Assembly (NCBI RefSeq): GCF_014698965.1
Contig: NZ_JACXAE010000005.1
Span: 1 to 42,229 of the forward strand
Reading direction: 5' to 3'
Source of the DNA: Iningainema tapete BLCC-T55
GTDB taxonomy: Bacteria > Cyanobacteriota > Cyanobacteriia > Cyanobacteriales > Nostocaceae
Length of the DNA: 42,229 bases
Both the position numbers and the translations under genes were made by a program. Below the pieces are notes generated by a model. That model made no database searches. It was not told where the DNA came from and worked only from the letters and a program-made list of their open reading frames with translations. Position 1 is the stretch's first letter. Each line of letters opens with the position of its first letter. Shown in pieces: positions 33,326 through 42,180 of this stretch.

Positions 33326-33369
33326 GGAGGCAGAGCCTCCTTGACTGCATTACCAGGCAGAGCCTGGTA
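33326..33369. repeat. Two adjacent small palindromes with GGCAGAGCC core
   Basis: GGAGGCAGAGCCTCC (33326-33340) and TACCAGGCAGAGCCTGGTA (33351-33369) share the core GGCAGAGCC with different outer arms. A third relative, GTGAGGCTCTGCCTCAC, is at 37553-37569. These are dispersed repeats with a conserved loop and variable stems. Confidence 0.75.
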
Positions 33370-33400
33370 ACGAGGGGGGGCGAGGGGGCTACAGCCGAAA

Positions 33401-35128
33401 TCAATACTTGCGTTCTTGTGGTTCAAACATAGTAATAGCTACTGGGCGGTACTGAATGTCTATCCCGGCTGGGGAATAGTATGCCATTGTGTGTTTGAGG
33501 AAGTTGGGATCATCGCGTTTGGGATAATCTTCGCGAAAGTGTGCGCCGCGACTTTCTTGGCGATTCAATGCTGATGCCATAATCATGCGTCCCACTACCA
33601 TTAAACTTCTTAGTTCAAAGGCTTCGATAATTTCTGTATTCCAGCAACTGTCTTTGTCATCTAAGTAAACTTGTGAATATTGCTGTTGGATTTCTTGCAA
33701 TTTTTCCAAACCTTCATGCATTAATTCTTGGGTGCGGAAAACGCCGCAGTACTGAGTCATGCAGTCTTGGAAGGCTTCACGGATTTGGTTAATACGGTAC
33801 TTTCCTGTTTGATCCAACAAAGCTTGAATTTGTTGTTTTGCTTCAGTGATGTAGCGTTGCTCATCTACAGTGGGTAACTTGCGTTTTTGCACAAATTGTG
33901 CTATTGTAGCTCCAGTTTTCCGTCCATAGACTACACATTCTAATAAAGAATTGCTGCCGAGACGGTTCGCACCATGTACGGAAACACAAGCAGTTTCCCC
34001 GGCGGCAAAGAAGCCATCCACTAAACCATCGCCACTACTGCGGACTTGACCATCTGTGTTTACAGGAATACCACCCATACAATAGTGAATGGTGGGGCGT
34101 ACTGGCATGGGTTGAGTTACTGCGTCAACACCAACTAGGCGATGTGCTTCTTCCCAACAGAAGGGGACGCGACTCATGATTTTTTCTTCACCCATATGGC
34201 GCAAGTCGAGATAGACAAAGGGTCCACCCGCGCTACCATCAGGATGAATGCCACGCCCAGCACGAATTTCGTAGGCGATCGCTCGTGAAGTAATATCACG
34301 TGGAGCAAGTTCCATGCGACTGGGAGCGTACCTTTCCATAAAACGCTCTCCCTCACTATTAATTAAATAAGCCCCTTCACCGCGCACTGCTTCCGAAATC
34401 AGCACCCCTACCGGATACAACCCAGTGGGGTGAAATTGCACAAATTCCATATCTTCCAAGGGCAAACCAGCTAGAGCAGTCATTGCCAGACCATCACCTG
34501 TAGAAGCATAATCATTAGAAGTGGTATTGTAAACTCGACCATAACCACCTGTAGCAAACATTACAGCTTTAGCCCGTACCACCTCTATATGCCCATCTTC
34601 AAGACGGTACATTACCACACCTTTTGCTTGTCCCTCTTCCAAAATCAGGCGCATCACGTACCATTCTTCATAAACCTTTACACCATACCGCCGCAGATTA
34701 TTCACCAATTCGTGTAGAATTGCATGACCAGTCTTATCTGCCGCATAGCAAGTGCGATTGTGAGAATGTCCGCCAAAAGCGCGTTGAGCAATGCGACCAT
34801 CAGATAAACGGGAAAATAAAACGCCCATGTGTTCCAAATCAATTACCACATCTGGCGCTTCACGGGTGAGAATTTCCACCGCATCTTGATCCGCCAAATA
34901 GTCGGAACCTTTCACCGTATCAAAAGCATGAGCTTTCCAACTGTCAGAAGAATCGACATTTTTTAAACTTGCCGCAATACCACCTTGAGCAGCAACCGAA
35001 TGGGAACGAATGGGGTGGGTTTTGGCAACCATAGCTATATTCAAGCTGGGGTTAGTTCGAGCAATTTCCACTGCGGCGCGACATCCAGCCAATCCACCAC
35101 CAACAATAATGACATCATGTTCTAGCAT
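33401..35128 (-). CDS. sdhA: Succinate dehydrogenase/fumarate reductase flavoprotein subunit
   Basis: This 575-residue soluble catalytic subunit has FAD fold [18 protein letters not shown] (6-23), the covalent-FAD His43 in [10 protein letters not shown], active-site [13 protein letters not shown], and [12 protein letters not shown] near residue 385. It oxidises succinate to fumarate and feeds electrons to the respiratory/photosynthetic quinone pool. The separate location from an iron-sulphur subunit is usual in cyanobacteria. The stop overlaps the edge of the repeat cluster downstream. Confidence 0.95.
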   Translation of the reverse strand: MLEHDVIIVGGGLAGCRAAVEIARTNPSLNIAMVAKTHPIRSHSVAAQGGIAASLKNVDSSDSWKAHAFDTVKGSDYLADQDAVEILTREAPDVVIDLEHMGVLFSRLSDGRIAQRAFGGHSHNRTCYAADKTGHAILHELVNNLRRYGVKVYEEWYVMRLILEEGQAKGVVMYRLEDGHIEVVRAKAVMFATGGYGRVYNTTSNDYASTGDGLAMTALAGLPLEDMEFVQFHPTGLYPVGVLISEAVRGEGAYLINSEGERFMERYAPSRMELAPRDITSRAIAYEIRAGRGIHPDGSAGGPFVYLDLRHMGEEKIMSRVPFCWEEAHRLVGVDAVTQPMPVRPTIHYCMGGIPVNTDGQVRSSGDGLVDGFFAAGETACVSVHGANRLGSNSLLECVVYGRKTGATIAQFVQKRKLPTVDEQRYITEAKQQIQALLDQTGKYRINQIREAFQDCMTQYCGVFRTQELMHEGLEKLQEIQQQYSQVYLDDKDSCWNTEIIEAFELRSLMVVGRMIMASALNRQESRGAHFREDYPKRDDPNFLKHTMAYYSPAGIDIQYRPVAITMFEPQERKY

Positions 35129-35265
35129 AACGATTCCCCAACTGTAAGATGCTGTATCTATTTAGGCACAAAAAAATTCCCCGCCCACAGACAGGGATAA
35201 AATAATATGGGATAATAGTTGAGAGTTAACGGTCAACAGTTAGCAATTACTCATCTAAAATCTAA

Positions 35266-35580
35266 TTAGCTTGTTGCTTGCACAGGCTGTTGCTGGGAAA
35301 CATTACCGGGAATTGGTTCCATCTTTGTCCCTGGTTCTACAGCAGACAATTCGATATGATTTAACAAGGTCGTCACGAAGGCAAACAGTAGGAAAGGCAG
35401 CGATAACACAACGACGAGTCCTACTGTAGCTAAAGCATAAACTGGTCGTTTAGCACCCATTAGCGCCAATGCTGACGCTAAACTTATGGTAACAGTAATT
35501 AACCAAACAATAATTTGACCGTAGATATCTCCAAAGGTAAGAGTACAGACAAACCTATACTTTTGAATGTTATTGATCAT
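35266..35580 (-). CDS. Small two-TM membrane protein
   Basis: This 104-residue protein has hydrophobic helices at about 20-42 (GQIIVWLITVTISLASALAL) and 48-71 (ALATVGLVVVLSLPFLLFAF). A polar Gln/Pro-rich tail follows. The first 15 residues look atypical, and the true start could be nearer FGDIYGQ, though no common start codon lies there. Function is unknown. It lies upstream of sdhA on the same strand. Confidence 0.65.
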   Translation of the reverse strand: MINNIQKYRFVCTLTFGDIYGQIIVWLITVTISLASALALMGAKRPVYALATVGLVVVLSLPFLLFAFVTTLLNHIELSAVEPGTKMEPIPGNVSQQQPVQATS

Positions 35581-35703
35581 AATTTGCCTCTAGATCTTCT
35601 TAGTTTCTACATTAAAACTATGTTTGGGTTTTAGACGATTTCTAAATATTTTTGAAACAATTGTAATATCGCTTCACATTTCGCATCATTTCCACCCATG
35701 AAT

Positions 35704-35737
35704 AGATCCCCGACTTCTTTTACGAAGTCGGGGATCT
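35704..35737. terminator. 34-nt palindromic hairpin AGATCCCCGACTTC...
   Basis: Perfect arms AGATCCCCGACTTC and GAAGTCGGGGATCT flank a TTTTAC centre. It lies between two minus-strand genes and may terminate the upstream one. It is also a familiar dispersed repeat in cyanobacteria. Confidence 0.65.
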
Positions 35738-35780
35738 ATACTTGACAGCACACAAAGTTTTAACAAAAGATAAAGATTAT

Positions 35781-36131
35781 CTAATTTTTTGCTTTATGGT
35801 TGGTTGAATCCATCTGTTTAAATTTCATCTGCAAGTCAAAGTCATTACTGCTGATAATTGTTTCTAAGTTGGCAATTCTTTGCTCTAACAGTTCTACTTG
35901 TTGCTGTGGCAAATAGTTACTTTTTGATTTTCTGTCATCGGAGCGCCACACTGCAACTGTACCGACTGCCGCACCTGTGAGAGTAGCTAAAGGTAGAATT
36001 GCTCCACTTCTGGTAACAGCTGAAAGCGGAATACAAATGGCAAGCATACCTACAGCAATACCCCAGATTCTGGATGTAGCAGCAACTCGCACATCTTTGT
36101 ATTGTTCTAAGTCTTTTTCCCATTTAGCCAT
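35781..36131 (-). CDS. Two-TM protein with C-terminal coiled coil
   Basis: This 116-residue protein has helices at about 20-38 and 43-61, followed by a coiled coil, VELLEQRIANLETIISS (about 78-94). No family is recognised. It is likely an inner-membrane protein with the coil in the cytoplasm. Confidence 0.65.
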   Translation of the reverse strand: MAKWEKDLEQYKDVRVAATSRIWGIAVGMLAICIPLSAVTRSGAILPLATLTGAAVGTVAVWRSDDRKSKSNYLPQQQVELLEQRIANLETIISSNDFDLQMKFKQMDSTNHKAKN

Positions 36132-36243
36132 ATATTTATTCCAGAGCAGTTATCTGTTAGTTTGACATGAAACTCTACAAAAGTGCTTCCTGCGATCGGG
36201 CTAAGTATAATTGCCCTAGCAATATCTAATGGAGAAAATATTC

Positions 36244-36921
36244 ATGACAAATTCATCCTCTATTTTTCTAGCTGGAGCTAGTCGCGGTGTGGGGCGAGAA
36301 ATTGCCAAGTGTTTAACTGTACAACAGTATAATGTAAAAGCACTTATAAGAAAAGAAGGCGATCGCGATGAACTAAAAGCGATGGGCATTCAGGTTTTTT
36401 TAGGAGATGCTTTAAATGTGAGCGATGTCGAAAGTGCAATGTTAGGATCTCAACCCATCCACGCAGTTATCAGTACAATTGGTGGTTTGCCTAGAGACGG
36501 TGAAAGAGCAGATTATCTAGGTAATAAAAATCTCATTGATGCAGCTTTGAAAGCTAAAGCACAAAAGTTTATACTGGTTTCTTCGATTGGTAGTGGGAAT
36601 AGTGCCGTGGCTTTACCACCTCAAGCTATGCAAACATTAAAACCAGTATTAGTAGAAAAGGAAAAAGCTGAACAGTACTTGATTGAAAGTGGTCTTACCT
36701 ACACTATTATCCGTCCGGGTGGGTTAAAGTCCGAACCCGCAACCGGAAATGGAATTTTAACTGAAGATCCCCGCATTGCCGGCACTATCCATCGCCCAGA
36801 TGTTGCTCAGTTAGTTTGTCGCTGTTTAAATTCCGATCTCGCTAACAATAAAGTCTTGTCAGCAGTAGATCGAAATATGCTGTATGGGCAACTAGAGTTT
36901 GAGGAATTAACTTTAAGTTAG
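36244..36921 (+). CDS. Atypical SDR / NmrA-like NAD(P)-binding protein
   Basis: This protein is 225 residues from ATG 36244, which has ggag about 10 nt upstream; an ATG at 36229 is in frame but carries the putative ribosome site in its codons. Rossmann motif IFLAGASRGVGREIA (8-22) fits the SDR_a5/NmrA-like atypical group (Ycf39-like proteins belong nearby). The catalytic YxxxK is not obvious, while FILVSSIGSGNS and YTIIRPGGLKSEP are typical. The role is redox or regulatory and not specified. Confidence 0.85.
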   Translation: MTNSSSIFLAGASRGVGREIAKCLTVQQYNVKALIRKEGDRDELKAMGIQVFLGDALNVSDVESAMLGSQPIHAVISTIGGLPRDGERADYLGNKNLIDAALKAKAQKFILVSSIGSGNSAVALPPQAMQTLKPVLVEKEKAEQYLIESGLTYTIIRPGGLKSEPATGNGILTEDPRIAGTIHRPDVAQLVCRCLNSDLANNKVLSAVDRNMLYGQLEFEELTLS

Positions 36922-36989
36922 GAGTTAAGAGTGATGAGTTAAGAGTTATAGCGCTTTTCATTACTTGTGAGGTACACTACCCCACCCAG

Positions 36990-37012
36990 CCCTCCCCGAG
37001 GATCGGGGAGGG
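36990..37012. terminator. Hairpin between convergent genes
   Basis: CCCTCCCCGA and TCGGGGAGGG pair with a short GGA centre, between the SDR gene and the YjbQ gene. T-runs are weak. Confidence 0.5.
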
Positions 37013-37070
37013 TTTGGGAGGGGTGTACGCCATTAACTTGCAATTTGCTGTAAATTCAATTCTTAACTCA

Positions 37071-37511
37071 TTACTCGCCAGAGATTTGGCAAAACAAAGT
37101 TCTTTTACGTGCTCCATCTAACTCGAAAAATAAGATAGATTGATAAGTTCCTAGTGCTAAAAACCCATCGACAATAGGAATCACTTCACTAATACTTAGA
37201 GTCATTGCCATTAAGTGAGAATGAGCATTCATTGGTTCATCGGCTGGGATATTTTTTCTTAAATGCAAGTCATTATGTAAATAGCGCTCTGATTCTGGTG
37301 CTAATTTCCGTAAATATACTTGAACATCTTCTAACAATCTTTCTTCAAATTCGTTAATAGCTAAAGCGGTTGTTGTGTGTCGCGAAAAAACTAAAGCTTG
37401 TCCGTTTTTTATTGATGTTGATGCAACTAAATCTTGGATTTGTGATGTGATATTATGAATGTTAATTCCTGGTTTAGTTTCAATTTCGATAATTTTATTA
37501 ATAATTGCCAT
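37071..37511 (-). CDS. YjbQ/UPF0047 family protein
   Basis: This 146-residue protein has the family signature SRHTTTALAINEFEERLLED (about 44-63). HNDLHLRKNIPADEPMNAHS and LGTYQSILFFELDGARKR follow. Members include secondary thiamine-phosphate synthase-like enzymes; the physiological role here is unsure. Length is typical. Confidence 0.92.
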   Translation of the reverse strand: MAIINKIIEIETKPGINIHNITSQIQDLVASTSIKNGQALVFSRHTTTALAINEFEERLLEDVQVYLRKLAPESERYLHNDLHLRKNIPADEPMNAHSHLMAMTLSISEVIPIVDGFLALGTYQSILFFELDGARKRTLFCQISGE

Positions 37512-37552
37512 ATAGTAGTGCTAAATGAATTACAAACAGTACTTTGCTCTCC

Positions 37553-37569
37553 GTGAGGCTCTGCCTCAC
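37553..37569. repeat. 17-nt palindrome, GGCTCTGCC core
   Basis: GTGAGGCTCTGCCTCAC is the third copy of the family at 33326-33369, here in the 68-nt gap between two minus-strand genes. Confidence 0.7.
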
Positions 37570-37579
37570 ACACATCATG

Positions 37580-38161
37580 TCATCGTACCAATGGATTTTT
37601 ATTCTGCGCTGCTGAGCTGATAGTTTGCTCAATTCTCCTCAACCTTGTCTCCGGACGTTTAGCACTTTCAATCCAAAAGAGTATATTCTTTTTAGATGAG
37701 TTACTAAATGCCTCAAAATATTTGTTGGCAGTTTCGTTAGCTTCTAATACTTGCTTTAAATCAGCCGGAATTATTAACTCTTCTATAGCATCTAACTTAT
37801 TCCATGAGCCATTTTGTTTTGCCGCTGCAATTTTTTCCATACCAGCCGGAGTCATCAAACCTTGTTCTATCAATTCTTCAATATATTGCTTATTTAATTT
37901 TGACCATACACTTAGAGGTTTTCGCGGTGTAAATATTTGCATATAACGTTCTTCATCTAATGATTTTACTTTACTGTCAATCCAACCAAAGCATAACGCT
38001 TCTTTTACCGCTTCGCTATATTTAACGCTGGGCTTTCCACTTTTAACTTTATAATAAATTAGCCATATACCAATAGCATTACGATGGTTTTTACTCAACC
38101 ATTCTCGCCATTCTTGACGAGTTGTAGCTTGAAATGTTTCTAGTTTGTTATCGAACGCCAT
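37580..38161 (-). CDS. YdeI/OmpD-associated family protein
   Basis: This 193-residue protein has EWREWLSKNHRNAIGIWLIY, then VKEALCFGWIDSKVKSLD, then IFTPRKPLSVWSKLNK. These identify the YdeI/OmpD-associated group. The C-terminal part (from about 140) has the usual bacteriocin-resistance-like helical region. Biochemical role is unknown. It is 15 nt from the aminotransferase gene and probably co-transcribed. Confidence 0.87.
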   Translation of the reverse strand: MAFDNKLETFQATTRQEWREWLSKNHRNAIGIWLIYYKVKSGKPSVKYSEAVKEALCFGWIDSKVKSLDEERYMQIFTPRKPLSVWSKLNKQYIEELIEQGLMTPAGMEKIAAAKQNGSWNKLDAIEELIIPADLKQVLEANETANKYFEAFSNSSKKNILFWIESAKRPETRLRRIEQTISSAAQNKNPLVR

Positions 38162-38176
38162 AACAGAAACTCCAGA

Positions 38177-39343
38177 TTAACTAACTATTGTTTGTAAACC
38201 TTTTACTAATCGCTCAATTCCTGCTTGTGCTGTTTCTTTTTGCAGTGCGCCGTAAGCGATGCGCAGGTAACATCCATGATTAATGCCAAAGGTTGTGCCG
38301 GGAATTACTGCTACTTGATGTTCGCGGATGAGTCGTTCAACTAATTCAAAAGCATCTATATTTGTGTGAACTTTGATGAAGAAATAGAAAGCGCCATCAG
38401 CAGGAGTAATCGTACATAAGCCTTGCAGGCGATTGAGGGAATCAAGTACGGTAGTTCGCACTCTTGCAATAGCTTCTATATTTGTTTTTAAATAATCTTC
38501 TTTCGCTTGTAATGCCCCTAAAGCTGCATATTGGGAAACTACTGGCGGGCAAATTAGAATTGTATCTTGGACTTTTTTAACAGAAGTCAGCAGGTGGTTG
38601 GGAATCACCATGTAGCCGATGCGCCAACTAGCAAAACCATAAGCTTTGGAAAGGCTATATAGAGAAATGGTGTACTCGCTACTTCCTGTAAATGCACCAG
38701 GAGAAATGTGTTTTACTCCGTTGTAGGTAAAGTATTCATAGGCTTCATCGCTGATGTGATAGATGCCACGATCGCGACACATTTGATTTACTTTATATAA
38801 CGTCTCTTCTGAATACACAACTCCGGTAGGATTGTTGGGAGAAATTGTCACTATCGCCCGTGTTTTTGGCGTAATAGCTGAAGCGATCGCTTGAATATCT
38901 AGCTGGTAATTTTCATCGGTTTCCACCAAAACTGGACGACAACCCGCCATTGTAATTGCCATTTCATGGTTGAAATAATAGGGAGTATTGAGAATAATTT
39001 CATCTCCCACCTCTGTGATGGCAAGGACAGCGTTCATAAACGCCATGTTACTACCTGCGGTGACGACAATGCAATTTTCTGCGTTAATTTTAATGCCATT
39101 GAAGGTTTGCAGTTTTGCGGCGATCGCACTTCGTAAAGGTGGAATTCCCTCAACTTGCTTGTATAAATTATTAGTTTCTTCCGCCAAAAACTTGGGCAAA
39201 AGCTCTATTGCTTCTGGTGGTGGAGAGTATGAAACAACACCTTGTCCTAGAGAAATGGTTCCCGGACAACTTTTAATCAATTCTCCAACGACGGGTATAA
39301 TGGGCGACTGTACCGCCTGCATACGAGAGATGAGGGATTTCAT
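38177..39343 (-). CDS. Class I/II PLP-dependent aminotransferase
   Basis: This 388-residue fold-type I enzyme has PLP lysine K233 in SLYSLSKAYGFASWRIGY, with N171 in SPNNPTGVVY and D199/Y202 in HISDEAYEYF. The Arg that binds the substrate carboxylate is in YLRIAYG near residue 365. It resembles aspartate/aromatic-type aminotransferases; exact substrate is not readable. Confidence 0.92.
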   Translation of the reverse strand: MKSLISRMQAVQSPIIPVVGELIKSCPGTISLGQGVVSYSPPPEAIELLPKFLAEETNNLYKQVEGIPPLRSAIAAKLQTFNGIKINAENCIVVTAGSNMAFMNAVLAITEVGDEIILNTPYYFNHEMAITMAGCRPVLVETDENYQLDIQAIASAITPKTRAIVTISPNNPTGVVYSEETLYKVNQMCRDRGIYHISDEAYEYFTYNGVKHISPGAFTGSSEYTISLYSLSKAYGFASWRIGYMVIPNHLLTSVKKVQDTILICPPVVSQYAALGALQAKEDYLKTNIEAIARVRTTVLDSLNRLQGLCTITPADGAFYFFIKVHTNIDAFELVERLIREHQVAVIPGTTFGINHGCYLRIAYGALQKETAQAGIERLVKGLQTIVS

Positions 39344-39406
39344 GCGCGAGTTACACTATGACGCTAAATTCCAAACAAACCAATTGCATACTACAATATA
39401 ATACTG

Positions 39407-39592
39407 ATGGTTTGTCATTTGTTTACCCCCCAAGATCTATGAGTTACCCACCCTGGTAAGCCACTAGAAAATTATCGCCCCGTACATTACAACTTGTACA
39501 GTTTTGTGCGTGGATTCCCCCACCAACAACCAGCATTTGGGTTTTGCGTTGGTTACCAAATGTTGAAGATGGGAGAATACACAATTGTCTAA
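39407..39592 (+). other. Open frame interrupted by TGA before the MFS gene
   Basis: An ATG at 39407 opens MVCHLFTPQDL, then TGA at 39440. The same frame then stays open for 49 codons (PLENYRPVHYNLYSFVRGFP and onward) to TAA at 39592. It may be a decayed short gene or chance. No family is recognised. Confidence 0.25.
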
Positions 39593-40769
39593 GCATAGTA
39601 AACACAAAACTGCGAGTCATGTAATTTTATTAACCATAATTTTCCTCATCATTGAATTATTAGACGAAATCATTGATGGGGTGTGTGGTGCTGCTTTACC
39701 TTTAATTCGCAACGACTTACATCTTGACTACACTCAAGTTGGGATGTTGTTGACAATACCTAATACTGTCAGTAGCATAATAGAACCGATACTGGGAATC
39801 TGGGGAGATATCGGTAAACGACGACAGTTGATTTTGGCAGGAGGGGTTGGTTTTGCAATTGCCTTATTACTAATTTCCCAGAGCGACAATTTTCCATTAT
39901 TATTGGCAGCATTTATCCTATTTTATCCAGCTTCCGGTTGCTTTGTCAGTCTTTCCCAAGCTACTCTCATGGACATTGAACCGAATCGCCATGAGCAAAA
40001 TATGGCACGTTGGGCTTTAGCTGGTTCGGTGGGAAATGTAATTGGTCCAATGCTGTTAGCGGTTGCTATAGGATTACATCAAAGTTGGCGGAGTGCATTT
40101 TTTATTTTGGCTGTGCTAACAGTATTGCTGTTGGGAATGCTGTGGAAGTATCGAAAAGCAATTCCAACTGCACCTGCCAAAATTGATGAACCAATACAGG
40201 GTTTTAAAGAGGGTATAGGTAATGCGCTAGCGGTTTTAAAACGACGTAAAGTGCTGCTTTGGTTAACTTTGTTGCAATTTTCAGATTTAATGCTGGATAT
40301 TTTGCGTGGCTTTTTGACACTGTATTTTGTTGATGTTGTTGGTACAAGCAATACGCAGGCTAGTTTTGCTATTACTATCTGGTTGGGATTTGGCTTACTA
40401 GGCGATTTTTTGCTCATTCCCTTGCTAGAAAAAGTACAGGGAATTGCTTACTTAAAATTCAGCGCCATCATTGTTTTGTTTCTGTACCCGGCTTTTTTGC
40501 TCGTACCAAACATCAATATCAAGTTATTAATTCTCGGTTTGCTGGGTTTGTTTAATGCAGGTTGGTACTCAATTCTCCAAGGACAATTGTATACAGCAAT
40601 GCCAGGACAGAGTGGTACAGTTATGACATTGAGTAACTTATTTGGTTTTGTGGGTGGTTTGATGCCGCTGGCGTTGGGTTTGCTTGCTCAACACTATGGT
40701 TTACAAAATACCATGTGGTTGTTACTTGCAGCACCTGTCGCTTTGTTAATAGGACTTTTGCGGTTTTAA
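39585..40769 (+). CDS. Major facilitator superfamily transporter
   Basis: This 394-residue MFS protein starts at TTG 39585 with gggaga upstream. About 12 TM helices are seen. The loop 2-3 MFS motif is GIWGDIGKRRQLI (about 67-79), and TM4-5 carries GSVGNVIGPMLL. It could export a small drug-like compound; the substrate is unknown. Confidence 0.88.
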   Translation: MSKHSKHKTASHVILLTIIFLIIELLDEIIDGVCGAALPLIRNDLHLDYTQVGMLLTIPNTVSSIIEPILGIWGDIGKRRQLILAGGVGFAIALLLISQSDNFPLLLAAFILFYPASGCFVSLSQATLMDIEPNRHEQNMARWALAGSVGNVIGPMLLAVAIGLHQSWRSAFFILAVLTVLLLGMLWKYRKAIPTAPAKIDEPIQGFKEGIGNALAVLKRRKVLLWLTLLQFSDLMLDILRGFLTLYFVDVVGTSNTQASFAITIWLGFGLLGDFLLIPLLEKVQGIAYLKFSAIIVLFLYPAFLLVPNINIKLLILGLLGLFNAGWYSILQGQLYTAMPGQSGTVMTLSNLFGFVGGLMPLALGLLAQHYGLQNTMWLLLAAPVALLIGLLRF

Positions 40770-40789
40770 TTCCTTTATCCAGAATTTTT

Positions 40790-40817
40790 GTAGAGACGTT
40801 CCATGGAACGTCTCTAC
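40790..40817. repeat. 28-nt dispersed palindrome (GTAGAGACG family), copy 4
   Basis: GTAGAGACGTTCC and GGAACGTCTCTAC pair around an AT centre. It is 21 nt past the MFS stop and could act in termination. Confidence 0.85.
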
Positions 40818-40947
40818 ATTGTTTTTCACTGCTATGTCTACTCTGTGCTGGTTTGGTTTCGCCTAAAATTTTTGCATAAGTGCCATTTTATGAGAAATAT
40901 GTATAGTTAAGCACTGTTTTACCTTCTAGTTGGGAAGTATTCATAAC

Positions 40948-42180
40948 GTGAAAAAACAAATCACCAAGCCGAAATATCAACTCAATAATAGTATACAATG
41001 GTTCTTCAAGTCAGTTTCAGTAGCAGTGGCGATCGCTCTACTAGTAAACATTCCTAGTTTAGTAATTGGGCAATCCCTGCCGCCACAGTCAGCAGAACAA
41101 AAAGCAGTTTTGGAAGAAGCTGAGCAGTTAAATCAACAAGCTCTTCAATTGTACAAAGAAGGTAAGTATAGCACTGCGATTCCTTTAGCAGAACGCGCAC
41201 TCGCTATCCGTGAGAAAGTACTGAGTAAAGAACATCCTGATGTTGCACTAAGCCTGAACAATTTGGCTCACTTGTACTATACACAGGGAAATTATCAACT
41301 TGCGGAGCCTTTGTATCACCGCTCACTCGCTATCCGGGAGAAAGTACTGGGTAAAGAACATCCCTCAGTTGCCAATAGCCTCAACAATTTGGGTTCTTTG
41401 TACAATGCAAGGGGAAATTATCAACTTGCGGAGCCTTTGTTACAACGCTCACTTGCTATACGTGAGAAAGTACTGAGCAAAGAACATCCGGATGTTGCCA
41501 CTAGCCTCAACAATTTGGCTTACTTGTACAAAGCACAGGGAGATTATCAAAAAGCGGAACCTTTGTTTGTGCGCTCACTGGCTATCTGGGAGAAAGTACT
41601 GGGTAAAGAACATCCTGATGTTGCCACTAGCCTCGGCAATTTGGCTTCCTTGTACAAAGCACAGGGGAACTATCAAAAAGCGGAACCTTTGTATCAGCGC
41701 TCACTGGCTATCTATGAGAAAGTACTGGGTAAAGAACATCCTGATGTTGCATTCAGCCTCAACAATTTGGCTTTATTGTACAAAGCACAGGGAAATTATC
41801 AACTTGCAGAGCCTTTGTATCAGCGCTCACTGGCTATCTATGAGAAAGTACTGGGTAAAGAACATCCCTCAGTTGCCAATAGCCTGAACAATTTGGCTTC
41901 CTTGTACTATACACAGGGAAATTATCAACTTGCAGAGCCTTTGTTTGTGCGCTCACTGGCTATCTGGGAGAAAGTACTGGGTAAAGAACATCCTTTAGTT
42001 GCACGTAGCCTGAACAATTTGGCACAATTTTACTCTGCACAGGGAAATTATCAAAAAGCGGAACCTTTGTTACAACGCTCACTGGCTATCTATGAGAAAG
42101 TACTGGGTAGAGAACATCCTGATGTTGCCACTAGCCTGAACAATTTGGCTTACCTGACTTTTCCCGTTAAGTCTCTATAG
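40948..42180 (+). CDS. Secreted/anchored TPR protein (kinesin-light-chain type), short C-terminus
   Basis: This protein is 410 residues from GTG 40948; a TTG at 40930 would add six. A hydrophobic segment, VSVAVAIALLVNIPSLVIGQ (about 24-43), acts as signal or anchor. A first TPR follows, then seven full 42-residue repeats of SLAI.EKVLGKEHPDVA.SLNNLA type and part of an eighth. The frame ends at TFPVKSL. In cyanobacteria such arrays usually lead into a CHAT or other effector domain, which is missing, so this is either a stand-alone scaffold or truncated. Confidence 0.88.
   Translation: MKKQITKPKYQLNNSIQWFFKSVSVAVAIALLVNIPSLVIGQSLPPQSAEQKAVLEEAEQLNQQALQLYKEGKYSTAIPLAERALAIREKVLSKEHPDVALSLNNLAHLYYTQGNYQLAEPLYHRSLAIREKVLGKEHPSVANSLNNLGSLYNARGNYQLAEPLLQRSLAIREKVLSKEHPDVATSLNNLAYLYKAQGDYQKAEPLFVRSLAIWEKVLGKEHPDVATSLGNLASLYKAQGNYQKAEPLYQRSLAIYEKVLGKEHPDVAFSLNNLALLYKAQGNYQLAEPLYQRSLAIYEKVLGKEHPSVANSLNNLASLYYTQGNYQLAEPLFVRSLAIWEKVLGKEHPLVARSLNNLAQFYSAQGNYQKAEPLLQRSLAIYEKVLGREHPDVATSLNNLAYLTFPVKSL
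41197..42156 (+). repeat. 126-bp tandem repeats encoding TPR units
   Basis: Units begin at 41197, 41323, 41449, 41575, 41701, 41827, 41953 and 42079, with an exact 126-bp period. Identity between units is very high at DNA level (for example AGAAAGTACTGGGTAAAGAA in most). The eighth unit breaks off after GGCTTACCTG. Repeat number is probably variable between strains. Confidence 0.95.

Noticed and set aside
33240-33404. Upstream extension of the 79-residue small protein
   Set aside because: The extra part translates dispersed repeat sequence and overlaps the end of sdhA.
39407-39592. Selenocysteine reading of the internal TGA, given mnmH in the window
   Set aside because: MnmH modifies tRNA and does not imply UGA recoding; no SECIS-like element was evident.
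41197-42156. Regular repeats as a possible CRISPR array
   Set aside because: The 126-bp units are in frame and encode TPRs; there are no unique spacers.
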